Source: Flavobacteriales bacterium UBA4585 (GTDB taxonomy: Bacteria > Bacteroidota > Bacteroidia > Flavobacteriales > Schleiferiaceae). From it: 12,062 nt of DNA. This document shows, in pieces, positions 1 to 7,145 of the stretch (the stretch's first letter is position 1; every line of letters begins with the position of its first letter). The stretch is taken from NCBI GenBank assembly GCA_949487015.1, contig CATAQZ010000065.1, positions 1 to 12,062 of the forward strand, in the 5' to 3' direction. The position numbers and the translations under genes are program-made. The notes under the pieces are model-generated. The model was not told the DNA's origin. It did not search any database and saw only the letters and a list, made by a program, of their open reading frames with translations.

Positions 1-1436
1 TACACATAAAAAAGATCACTCAAGGCAAAGATGCATTCATCTGCAATATGCTGCTTCGGGAGTCCAATGGCATTGGGGTCTTTTACCACAAAGCTGTGTT
101 TAGACTGGTAACTCATTCCGTTGCCCGTTTTGTAACGGAGGTTGGTTGTTAGATGCTTCGTACCCACAACTTTCGAAGGTCGGTGTACGTTGACCGTTCC
201 ATGATCGGTGGTCAACACAACGGTAAATCCTTGCTGACTGGCCCATTGAAGCATTTTCAGGAGCGGCGAACCCTCAAGCCAAGTTTTCACCAAACGGCGG
301 TAGGCACTATCGTCGCTGGCCAATTCCCGCACCACCTCAGTATCCGTTTTCGCATGACTCAGCGCATCCACAAAGTTGTACACTACAGCCAGGACATCTG
401 CGTTCTTGTGCTGATGAATGGTGTCGTATAATTTATTCGCGCCACGAAGATTCGTCACCTTCTGGTAGACCGATTTTTTATCTCCCAGACCCAATCTTTC
501 CAATTGCGCCTCCAGTAGTTCACCTTCGAATTGGTTTTTTGAACCGTCCTCGTGTTCCTCGACCCAATACTGCGGCAACGACGCTTTTATGCTCGCAGGC
601 ATCATACCTGCAAAAAGGGCATTACGTGCATATTGCGTCGCAGAGGGTAAAATGCTATTGTACAATCCCTCCTCTTTATGATGAAAAAAGGGCGAGAGTA
701 ACGGTTTGATGGCCAACCACTGGTCGTAACGCAGGTTGTCCATGACTAGGAAGAACACCTTTTTGCCATCACGCAATTGTGGTGCAACTACTTTACCTAC
801 CACTTCATGAGACAGCATGGGGCGCTCACTCTCTGAAAACCATTGCTCGTAATGGTTAGCGATAAATCTGGCAAAGAGCTCATTAGCCTCTTTCTTTTGA
901 GCCGCCAAAACTCCTTTTAAGCCTTCTTCCGGACTTTCATCTAATTTAAGCTCCCACTGCAAGAGTTTTTTGTAAAAATTCGCCCATTCCTCCCAAGTAC
1001 GCAGCTGTTGCATGTCTAAGGTTAATCGGCCAAACTCTTGCTGGTAGCCTCGGGTGGCGGCTTGAGAGACTAACTGCCTCCCGTCTAATATTTTCTTCAA
1101 GCTCAGCAACACCTGATTCGGGTTTACAGGCTTTATCAAGTAATCCGCAATCTTCGACCCTATTGCCATTTCCATGATCTGCTCTTCCTCGCTTTTCGTG
1201 ATCATTACTACCGGTAATTCCGGAAGTAAATCCTTCATTTTTTCTAAGGTCTCTAAGCCTGATAAGCCCGGCATATTTTCATCGAGAAAGACTGCGTCAA
1301 AACCCGTTTCTTGAACCAAATCCAGTGCATCAGCACCGTTATTACAGGTCGCAACAGAATAGCCTTTACCCTCTAAAAACAACAAATGTCCTTTGAGCAT
1401 TTCTATTTCATCATCAACCCATAAAATATTTGGCAT
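1..1436 (-). CDS. porX: PorX-type response regulator with PglZ phosphatase-like domain (3' end off window)
   Basis: Partial gene: 478 codons from ATG at 1436 to the window edge, with no stop reached. Residues 1-115 are a receiver domain: acidic D8/D9, phospho-acceptor D52 in FLDENMPG, T80 and K102 in LIKP. A helical linker follows. From about residue 225 there is a PglZ (alkaline-phosphatase superfamily) domain with VMDNLRYD (D233), a catalytic-type threonine T267 in LPSATQYARN, then FVDALSH and TTDHGTVNVH, which supply further metal-binding Asp and His residues. This architecture is that of PorX, the cytoplasmic regulator that works with the histidine kinase PorY in controlling type IX secretion genes in Porphyromonas gingivalis. 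PorX there is about 518 residues, so roughly 40 C-terminal residues are missing here. It is divergent from the HD/lipid A operon. The combination of receiver and PglZ is diagnostic; a BREX PglZ would lack the receiver. Confidence 0.93.
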   Translation of the reverse strand, partial: MPNILWVDDEIEMLKGHLLFLEGKGYSVATCNNGADALDLVQETGFDAVFLDENMPGLSGLETLEKMKDLLPELPVVMITKSEEEQIMEMAIGSKIADYLIKPVNPNQVLLSLKKILDGRQLVSQAATRGYQQEFGRLTLDMQQLRTWEEWANFYKKLLQWELKLDESPEEGLKGVLAAQKKEANELFARFIANHYEQWFSESERPMLSHEVVGKVVAPQLRDGKKVFFLVMDNLRYDQWLAIKPLLSPFFHHKEEGLYNSILPSATQYARNALFAGMMPASIKASLPQYWVEEHEDGSKNQFEGELLEAQLERLGLGDKKSVYQKVTNLRGANKLYDTIHQHKNADVLAVVYNFVDALSHAKTDTEVVRELASDDSAYRRLVKTWLEGSPLLKMLQWASQQGFTVVLTTDHGTVNVHRPSKVVGTKHLTTNLRYKTGNGMSYQSKHSFVVKDPNAIGLPKQHIADECIFALSDLFYV

Positions 1437-1532
1437 AATTCAGCGTTTTAGTCTTGTTAAAAGTAATGCGATTCCTGCCCCAAATAGCCCCTAACCTGTG
1501 CTATTTTTACCACACCGGCAAAACCGAGCATT
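1437..1532. promoter_or_regulatory. Divergent intergenic region between porX and the HD/lipid A operon
   Basis: These 96 bases must carry the start signals for both porX (leftward) and the HD gene (rightward). Rightward, TATTTTTA at 1502-1509 resembles the Bacteroidota -7 element TAnnTTTG and lies 23 bases before the TTG start. I found no TTG-type -33 element at the expected 17-23 base spacing, so this is a weak match. Leftward I found no convincing -7 box. No strong hairpin or repeat is visible. Confidence 0.4.
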
Positions 1533-2771
1533 TTGAACAATAAGAACAAAATCATTAACGACCCGATCTACGGGTTTATTACCATAAAAGATCCGCTTAT
1601 TTACAAGCTGATCAACCACCCCTACTTCCAACGTCTGCGTCGTATCTCGCAGTTGGGACTCACTTACCTGGTCTATCCTGGTGCTTATCACACTCGTTTT
1701 CACCACGCTATAGGGGCTATGCACCTCATGGGTCGTGCCATCTACACGTTGCGCCAAAAAGGACACGAGATTACAGCGGAGGAGGAACAAGGCGTCAAAA
1801 TTGCCATTCTACTCCACGATGTAGGCCACGGTCCATTTTCTCACGCGCTCGAACACACGTTGATTCCCGGGGTGAGCCATGAAGCGTTAAGCTTGAAAAT
1901 CATGGAGGAGCTGAACGTCACTCATCAAGGGGCACTCACTTTAGCCATTGATATTTTCACCAATAACTACCCGAAGTCCTTCTTGCACCAACTCATTTCC
2001 TCCCAATTGGATATGGATAGGCTTGATTATTTACGACGTGATTCTTTTTACAGTGGCGTTACAGAAGGAAGTGTAAACAGTGAGCGATTGCTGACCATGC
2101 TGAACGTTAAAGACGACCAATTAGTCGTTGATGCAAAGGGCATCTACAGCGTCGAGAAATTCCTGGTCGCACGTCGTCTTATGTACTGGCAGGTCTACAT
2201 GCACAAAACGGTTCTCAGCGCAGAATTCATGCTCGTCAACATTTTGAAACGGGCGAAGCACCTCGCCAGTCAAGGCATTACTTTACCCGGAACAATAGCG
2301 CTAAAACATTTCCTGAATGCAGACTATTCCTGGAATGAGTTCGAGGAAAACCCAGCGGTTCTTGAAAAATTTGTTTTGCTCGATGATTACGATGTCATGA
2401 GCGCTATAAAAGATTGGACCAACCATTCGGATACCATCTTGAGCGAATTGAGTAAGCGCGTTACCGATCGGAATCTTCTTAAAATACGATTGCAAGCAGA
2501 ACCCTTTGCCCCTGAAGTTTCAGCACGCATCGGGCAGGCTATTAAATCGCAGTACGGTTTCTCACACGGTGAAGAACAATACATGTACATCGAGGCAAAA
2601 GTCAAAAACCACGCGTACAACAATAAAAAAGGGCACATCAATCTACTCTATAAAGACGGCCACATCAGCGACATCAGTCAAGCGGCAGACCAAATGACTA
2701 TAAAAGCTTTGAGTGAGCCGGTAGAACGGCACTTTATTTGCTTCCCACGTGAACTCAAAGATTTATTATGA
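1533..2771 (+). CDS. HD-domain phosphohydrolase (SAMHD1/dGTPase-like family)
   Basis: A 412-residue protein of the HD superfamily of metal-dependent phosphohydrolases. Visible metal-site residues in order: H58 in TRFHHAIG, the HD pair H95-D96 in LLHDVGHGPFSH, further histidines H99 and H104, and D162 in LDMDRLDYLRRD. This spacing matches the SAMHD1/dNTP triphosphohydrolase branch. The true substrate is unknown; related proteins cleave dNTPs, but many bacterial members are uncharacterised. There is no signal peptide, so it should be cytoplasmic. The start is TTG at 1533: the conserved N-terminal sequence DPIYGFI begins at residue 10, leaving little room for a later start, and no in-frame ATG or GTG lies just upstream. 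It is the first gene of the operon and its stop overlaps the lpxD start (ATGA), implying translational coupling. Confidence 0.88.
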   Translation: MNNKNKIINDPIYGFITIKDPLIYKLINHPYFQRLRRISQLGLTYLVYPGAYHTRFHHAIGAMHLMGRAIYTLRQKGHEITAEEEQGVKIAILLHDVGHGPFSHALEHTLIPGVSHEALSLKIMEELNVTHQGALTLAIDIFTNNYPKSFLHQLISSQLDMDRLDYLRRDSFYSGVTEGSVNSERLLTMLNVKDDQLVVDAKGIYSVEKFLVARRLMYWQVYMHKTVLSAEFMLVNILKRAKHLASQGITLPGTIALKHFLNADYSWNEFEENPAVLEKFVLLDDYDVMSAIKDWTNHSDTILSELSKRVTDRNLLKIRLQAEPFAPEVSARIGQAIKSQYGFSHGEEQYMYIEAKVKNHAYNNKKGHINLLYKDGHISDISQAADQMTIKALSEPVERHFICFPRELKDLL

Positions 2772-3700
2772 CGCACGATGCAATCACTTTAGGTAATCTC
2801 TGTGCGAAGCTTGAGCTTCAATGTCCACAAGAACACGCAAACATCAGAATTTCGGGCGTCGCAACGCTTGAAGAGGCTACTGCCGGTGATTTATGCTTCT
2901 TGAGTAATTTGAAATATGCCGCTCAAGCCGAAAAAACAGCAGCGAGCGCCATTTTTGTGAAGACCGGAACTGTGATCCATAGCGAAGCTGTTTTAATCGA
3001 ATGCGATGATCCTTATCTACGGTTTGCCTTGCATTTACGTGGATTAGAGGCACAATTCAATCCGCGTTCAGGCCAAAGCTCTAGCGCTATCATCGCTCCT
3101 GAAGCGAAAATTCATCCTACGGCTATTATCAGTACTGCGGCGGTAATTGAGGCGGATGTGGAGATTGGTCCTCATACCTACATTGGTGTAGGTGCTAAAA
3201 TTTTAAAAGGCAGTAAAATTGGCGGCCATGTAAATATTGAATCCGGCGTGGTCATAGGCTCTGAAGGCTTTGGATTCGCACCTGATGGGGAAGGTAAATA
3301 CCACCGTATTCCGCAATTGGGAAATGTGGTCATAGAAGATCATGTGAGCATCGGTGCCAACACCACTGTTGACCGCGCTGCCCTCGGTTCCACGCGCATT
3401 GGCGAGGGAACTAAAATTGATAATCTCTGTATGATCGCACACAATGTTGTCATCGGTAAGCATAACGTCATTGCGGCCCAAAGTGGTGTCGCAGGTTCCA
3501 CAACCATAGGAAACCACTGTATGATCGGCGGTCAGGTTGGCATAATAGGCCACCTCACGCTTGGTGATAATGTCAAGATTTACGCCCAGAGTGGCGTTAT
3601 GAATGATGTTCCATCGAATAAGACTATCTTTGGCTCGCCTGCGCTCGAGCACAGGCACTTCCTGAAATCCTTTGCTGCCTTTAAACGACAAGGCAAATAG
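2768..3700 (+). CDS. lpxD: UDP-3-O-acylglucosamine N-acyltransferase
   Basis: LpxD transfers a 3-hydroxyacyl chain from ACP to the 2-amino group of UDP-3-O-acylglucosamine, the third step of lipid A synthesis, in the cytoplasm. Residues 1-100 form the uridine-binding domain, with F44 and Y50 in FLSNLKY matching the uracil-stacking pair known from E. coli LpxD. From about 108 to 290 there is a left-handed beta-helix of hexapeptide repeats. The catalytic-type histidine is H225 in MIAHNVVIG, with H262 in IIGHLTLGD as the second conserved histidine. At 310 residues it is about 30 shorter than the E. coli protein (341), with the loss mainly in the C-terminal helices. The start ATG overlaps the preceding TGA by 4 bases, and only 3 bases separate its stop from lpxC/fabZ. 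Confidence 0.95.
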   Translation: MTHDAITLGNLCAKLELQCPQEHANIRISGVATLEEATAGDLCFLSNLKYAAQAEKTAASAIFVKTGTVIHSEAVLIECDDPYLRFALHLRGLEAQFNPRSGQSSSAIIAPEAKIHPTAIISTAAVIEADVEIGPHTYIGVGAKILKGSKIGGHVNIESGVVIGSEGFGFAPDGEGKYHRIPQLGNVVIEDHVSIGANTTVDRAALGSTRIGEGTKIDNLCMIAHNVVIGKHNVIAAQSGVAGSTTIGNHCMIGGQVGIIGHLTLGDNVKIYAQSGVMNDVPSNKTIFGSPALEHRHFLKSFAAFKRQGK

Positions 3701-3703
3701 ACT

Positions 3704-5080
3704 ATGATGCAGAAGACACTTTCTAAAGAAATTTCCTTTAAAGGTAATGCCCTTCACACCGGTGAAGTCGTGAACGTTAAATTGATTCCAAGCGCAGAAA
3801 ATACGGGTATCATTTTTGTTCGAGAAGACCTGGAAAATGCTGAAATCCCAGCACTCGTAAAGTATGTAAACCGTACGGATCGTCAAACGATCTTAGAAAA
3901 CGGCGAAGCAAGTGTAGGCACTGTAGAACACCTTATGGCCAGTTTATATGCTTTAGGCATAGATAACCTGCGCATAGAACTCGACGGTAGCGAAGTCCCT
4001 ATTTTAGACGGTTCTGCAGCACCGCTGGTTGATCTTATTCTTAAAGCCGGTATTGAAGAACAAAGTGTCGAAAAGAACTTCTATGTTCTTGAAGAGACGT
4101 TTACTTTTAAAGACGAGGACGGTTCGGAAATCATGGCGCTACCGAGCGAAGAATTTGAAGTAAGCGCATTGATAGATTACGGAAGTAGTGTTTTAGGACC
4201 GCAACACGCGCATCTTGATAAGATGGTGAATTTCCGCGACGAAATAGCAAGTGCACGCACGTTTTCCTTTCTTCGCGAGCTCGAACCTTTACTCGATGCT
4301 GGATTAATTAAAGGTGGCGACTTAAACAATGCCATCGTTTATGTGGATCAAGACATTGCCCCATCTACACTTGATAAATTAAAAACAGCCTTTGGTCGCG
4401 ATGATGTTGAAGTTACCCAGCGCGGTACATTAAACAATATCAATCTGCGATTTTCTAACGAAGCCGCTCGACACAAACTCTTAGACGTTGTAGGCGATTT
4501 GGCCCTTTTAGGACGCCCATTAAAAGCTCGGATTATAGCTACAAAACCCGGTCACGGCGTAAATGCTGAATTCACGAAAGCATTAGCAGCGAAGATTCGT
4601 AAGGAAGAAAGCCGTCCTAGACCACCGAAATATGATCCCAATGCCGTACCGGTAAAAAATGTTGAGGAAATTATGGGACTTATCCCACACCGTTCTCCAT
4701 TTTTACTGGTCGATAAGATTATTGAACTCACCGAAGACCGCGTTGTAGGAGTGAAAGCAGTGACTATGAACGAGCCGTTCTTTGTTGGTCACTTCCCTGG
4801 TTCACCCGTAATGCCTGGTGTACTTCAAGTAGAAGCGATGGCACAATGTGGTGGTATTTTAGCATTGAGTTCCGTTCCAGACCCTGAAAATTATTTAACG
4901 TTCTTCATGAAATTGGACAACGTGAAGTTTAAAGCGAAAGTGGTTCCAGGAGATACGCTCATCTTCGATCTTTCCCTCATTACTCCGATTCGTCGAGGTA
5001 TTGTCCACATGCGTGGTCGTGCTTTCGTAGGGAATACGCTTGTGAGTGAAGCTGAATTAATGGCTCAGATTACAAAGTAA
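3704..5080 (+). CDS. lpxC/fabZ: Bifunctional UDP-3-O-acyl-GlcNAc deacetylase / 3-hydroxyacyl-ACP dehydratase
   Basis: A fusion of two enzymes in one 458-residue chain. Residues 1 to about 300 are LpxC, the zinc deacetylase that makes the committed step of lipid A synthesis. The expected active-site residues are present: E75-H76 in GTVEHLMAS, H257 and D261 in ARHKLLDVVGD, and H284 in KPGHGVNAEF. After a charged proline-rich linker (about 300-316), residues 320-458 are FabZ, which dehydrates 3-hydroxyacyl-ACP for fatty-acid elongation, with H363 in GHFPGSPVMPG and E377 in QVEAMAQ. The fusion is known and widespread in Bacteroidota. Two consecutive ATGs open the gene (3704 and 3707); the first is used here, but the second is equally possible. 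The stop TAA is followed immediately by the lpxA ATG. Confidence 0.96.
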   Translation: MMQKTLSKEISFKGNALHTGEVVNVKLIPSAENTGIIFVREDLENAEIPALVKYVNRTDRQTILENGEASVGTVEHLMASLYALGIDNLRIELDGSEVPILDGSAAPLVDLILKAGIEEQSVEKNFYVLEETFTFKDEDGSEIMALPSEEFEVSALIDYGSSVLGPQHAHLDKMVNFRDEIASARTFSFLRELEPLLDAGLIKGGDLNNAIVYVDQDIAPSTLDKLKTAFGRDDVEVTQRGTLNNINLRFSNEAARHKLLDVVGDLALLGRPLKARIIATKPGHGVNAEFTKALAAKIRKEESRPRPPKYDPNAVPVKNVEEIMGLIPHRSPFLLVDKIIELTEDRVVGVKAVTMNEPFFVGHFPGSPVMPGVLQVEAMAQCGGILALSSVPDPENYLTFFMKLDNVKFKAKVVPGDTLIFDLSLITPIRRGIVHMRGRAFVGNTLVSEAELMAQITK

Positions 5081-5851
5081 ATGATCAGTCCTCTTGCCTC
5101 CATTCATCCAGACGCTCGTATTGGTGACCAAGTTGAAATTGGTCCCTTTACCACTATTGGAGCGGACGTAGAAGTAGGCAACGGTACCTGGATCGGTCCG
5201 AATGTAACCGTAATGGACGGTGCTCGAATAGGGACCGATTGTCGAATTTTTTCTGGCGCCGTACTCTCAGCGATCCCCCAAGATCTTAAGTTCCAAGGCG
5301 AAAGCACTACTGTTGAGATAGGTGACCGTTCTACCATTCGTGAATGTGTTACCATTAACAGAGGCACAAAGGCGTATGGTAAAACCGTTGTGGGTAAAGA
5401 CTGTTTAGTCATGGCGTATGTCCATATCGCACACGACTGTATTTTAGGCGACCATGTTATCCTAGTGAATAGTGTAGCCCTTGCCGGCCACGTAGAGATT
5501 GGAGATTATGCAATAATTTCGGGTCTATCTGCTGTACACCAATTTGTGAAAATAGGTGCACATGTCATGATTGGTGGTGGCGCAATGGTCCGTAAGGATG
5601 TTCCTCCATTTATAACTGCTGCAGGTGAGCCACTTTCCTATGCCGGAGTAAATAGTGTAGGCTTAAAAAGACGCAATTTCTCTCAAGAAGAAATTAATGA
5701 AATCCAAACCCTTTACCGCACATTGTATCAAAGCGGAATGAACGTATCGCAAGCCGTGAATCGTATTAAAGAAACTTACTCAAAGGGGCCTGAAGCTGAC
5801 GCGATCCTCAACTTTATTGAGCGGAGCGATCGGGGACTGATCAGAAAGTAA
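5081..5851 (+). CDS. lpxA: UDP-N-acetylglucosamine O-acyltransferase
   Basis: LpxA adds a 3-hydroxyacyl chain from ACP to the 3-OH of UDP-GlcNAc, the first step of lipid A synthesis, as a cytoplasmic trimer. Residues 1-185 are a left-handed beta-helix of hexapeptide repeats (IGDQVEIGPF, VEIGDRSTI, VEIGDYAII). H118 in VHIAHDC corresponds to catalytic H125 of E. coli, and H153 in SAVHQF is also conserved. A helical C-terminal domain ends in RGLIRK, very close to the E. coli end. Length 256 is close to the usual 262. At the acyl-chain ruler position (E. coli G173), this protein has M169 in GGAMVRKDVPP. The ATG directly follows the lpxC/fabZ stop with no gap, and 10 bases separate lpxA from the downstream ATPase. 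Confidence 0.96.
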   Translation: MISPLASIHPDARIGDQVEIGPFTTIGADVEVGNGTWIGPNVTVMDGARIGTDCRIFSGAVLSAIPQDLKFQGESTTVEIGDRSTIRECVTINRGTKAYGKTVVGKDCLVMAYVHIAHDCILGDHVILVNSVALAGHVEIGDYAIISGLSAVHQFVKIGAHVMIGGGAMVRKDVPPFITAAGEPLSYAGVNSVGLKRRNFSQEEINEIQTLYRTLYQSGMNVSQAVNRIKETYSKGPEADAILNFIERSDRGLIRK

Positions 5852-5861
5852 TTCCAGCGCC

Positions 5862-6479
5862 ATGATCGTATTAGAAGGGTTACAGAAGAAGTTTGGGAAG
5901 CAGCACATTTTACAAGATGTCTCACATACATTTCAAACAGGATCAAAAACTGTTATTCTTGGTTCAAATGGTTCCGGTAAGTCAACACTTATTAAGATAC
6001 TCAGCGGCGCACTCGAGGCTACAGAAGGAGCACCTACCTATTCATTTGAGGGCAATACTATTACAGCGAAATCTATCGGCCTACATGTTGGAATAGCGGC
6101 ACCTTATGTTGCTTTGAATCCTATGTTTAGTTTGAAAGAAACCTTAGCCTTTCACAAGCAATTTTGTCCATTCCCTCTAGATTTTAAATTAGCCGAATGG
6201 CTGGATAAGGCAGGATTGTGCGCACATGATGATAAGAGGCTATCCACATTTAGCTCAGGCATGCTGCAACGCGTGCGTTTACTACTGGCTGTGGCTAACG
6301 ACCGACCGTTATTGCTGCTAGACGAGCCACTTAGTAATTTAGACGCAGAAGGGGTCCAATTTTACAGTGAATTAATCCGTTCATTCGCGCTTTCAAAGAC
6401 CATCATCGTTGGTAGTAATTACCAAAAAGACGAATACTCCTATTGCACTAATGAGCTCCTATTAGAAAAACATTACTAA
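5862..6479 (+). CDS. Stand-alone ABC ATPase with non-canonical Q- and H-loops
   Basis: A 205-residue nucleotide-binding domain with no membrane segments. Walker A is GSNGSGKST (34-42), the signature motif is FSSGMLQR (130-137, in place of LSGGQ), Walker B is LLLLDEP with D154 and catalytic E155, and the D-loop is LSNLD. Two usual elements are atypical. The Q-loop region IAAPYVALNP lacks the expected glutamine, and the H-loop reads GSNYQKDEY with N186 where histidine is normal. At 205 residues it is near the minimum for an ABC domain and resembles CcmA-like short exporters in size. No permease is encoded beside it. It sits 10 bases after lpxA, so it is probably cotranscribed with the lipid A genes. 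A link to envelope lipid transport is only inference from position; the transported substrate cannot be named. Confidence 0.85.
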   Translation: MIVLEGLQKKFGKQHILQDVSHTFQTGSKTVILGSNGSGKSTLIKILSGALEATEGAPTYSFEGNTITAKSIGLHVGIAAPYVALNPMFSLKETLAFHKQFCPFPLDFKLAEWLDKAGLCAHDDKRLSTFSSGMLQRVRLLLAVANDRPLLLLDEPLSNLDAEGVQFYSELIRSFALSKTIIVGSNYQKDEYSYCTNELLLEKHY

Positions 6480-6482
6480 ACC

Positions 6483-6510
6483 TTGGCGCCACCAATTTGC
6501 GCTATATTTA
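6483..6510 (+). promoter_or_regulatory. Bacteroidota-type promoter for efp
   Basis: TTG at 6483-6485 and TATATTTA at 6503-6510 are separated by 17 bases, which fits the Bacteroidota pattern of a TTG-type -33 element and a TAnnTTTG -7 element (last base A instead of G). The -7 box ends 18 bases before the efp ATG, so the leader would be only about a dozen bases. This would let efp be transcribed independently of the lipid A operon upstream, although no terminator separates them. Confidence 0.6.
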
Positions 6511-6528
6511 CCCAAAACATATTTAATC

Positions 6529-7092
6529 ATGGCAAGTACATCGGATATTAAAAACGGTATGTGTATCGACTTCAACGGTCAGCCTTACCAAATCATAGAA
6601 TTTCTTCACGTAAAACCCGGTAAGGGCGCGGCATTCGTTCGCACTAAAATCAAAAACCTTGAAACGGGAAGAGTTTTAGATAATACCTTCCCAGCCGGTG
6701 CCAAGATTGAGACCATTGATGTAGAAAACCGTCAATACCAATTCCTTTACAATGACGGCTCCGACTATCACTTTATGAATACAGAAAACTACGAGCAGCT
6801 AACCTTTGCTAAAGACCTCATCAATGCACCCGATTTTCTAGTGGACGGCATGATGTGTTATGTACTTTTCCATGCAAGTGAAGATAGAGCTATGGCTGTG
6901 GAGCTTCCACGTACGGTAAATTTGAAAGTCACTTATTCTGAGCCAACTGTTAAAGGCAACACCTCTTCTAACGCTATGAAAACTGTAACTGTTGAAGGTG
7001 GAGCACAAGTTGCAGTTCCCTTATTCATTAAAACGGATGAAGAGATCGTTATCAATACAGAGGACGGTTCTTATAAGGAGCGTGCGAAATAA
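6529..7092 (+). CDS. efp: Translation elongation factor P
   Basis: EF-P binds ribosomes stalled at consecutive prolines and promotes peptide-bond formation. The 187-residue length is the family norm. Three beta-barrel domains are expected: an N-terminal KOW-like domain (1-65), a middle OB domain (66-128) and a C-terminal OB domain (129-187). The functional loop reads HVKPGKGAAF with K32 at the tip, the position that is lysine-modified in E. coli (K34). Whether this lysine is modified cannot be told; no modification enzyme is encoded in the window. The leader before ATG 6529 is A/T-rich with no Shine-Dalgarno sequence, as is usual in this phylum. The gene ends 23 bases before a hairpin terminator. 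Confidence 0.97.
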   Translation: MASTSDIKNGMCIDFNGQPYQIIEFLHVKPGKGAAFVRTKIKNLETGRVLDNTFPAGAKIETIDVENRQYQFLYNDGSDYHFMNTENYEQLTFAKDLINAPDFLVDGMMCYVLFHASEDRAMAVELPRTVNLKVTYSEPTVKGNTSSNAMKTVTVEGGAQVAVPLFIKTDEEIVINTEDGSYKERAK

Positions 7093-7115
7093 ATACCCGT
7101 GCACATAGATCACAC

Positions 7116-7145
7116 AAAAAACCACCTCTATCGAGGTGGTTTTTT
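7116..7145. terminator. Bidirectional intrinsic terminator between efp and the convergent small gene
   Basis: A perfect 8-base-pair stem, ACCACCTC (7121-7128) and GAGGTGGT (7133-7140), encloses a 4-base loop TATC. It is flanked by five A on the left and five T on the right, so it has a stem plus U-tract on both strands. It can end efp transcripts rightward and those of the 7144-7488 gene leftward. The right-hand T tract overlaps the stop codon of the minus-strand gene. Confidence 0.9.

Noticed and set aside
153..431. Plus-strand open frame within porX
   Set aside because: It is antisense to the conserved PglZ domain of PorX; its composition looks like a shadow reading frame.
1..1436. PglZ domain as a sign of a BREX phage-defence island
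   Set aside because: The N-terminal receiver domain with an intact phospho-acceptor identifies PorX, and no other BREX gene is present.
1491..1790. Minus-strand open frame opposite the start of the HD gene
   Set aside because: It is antisense to conserved HD-domain sequence, shows no domain, and has no promoter or plausible start context.
1533..2771. HD protein as a dNTP-depleting anti-phage defence gene
   Set aside because: It is embedded in and translationally coupled to a housekeeping lipid A operon, with no defence genes nearby.
2768..3700. LpxD being truncated because it is about 30 residues shorter than in E. coli
   Set aside because: The uridine-binding domain, full beta-helix and both conserved histidines are present; only the C-terminal helical tail is short, and the downstream gene starts 3 bases later, so this looks like natural length variation.
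3203..3886. A 227-codon open frame on the minus strand opposite lpxD and the start of lpxC/fabZ
   Set aside because: It lies wholly antisense to two strongly conserved genes, has no recognisable motif, and its length is explained by the repetitive hexapeptide codons on the other strand.
6480..6528. A terminator between the ABC ATPase and efp
   Set aside because: No stem with a following T tract is present; the gap instead contains a promoter-like site, so read-through into efp is possible.
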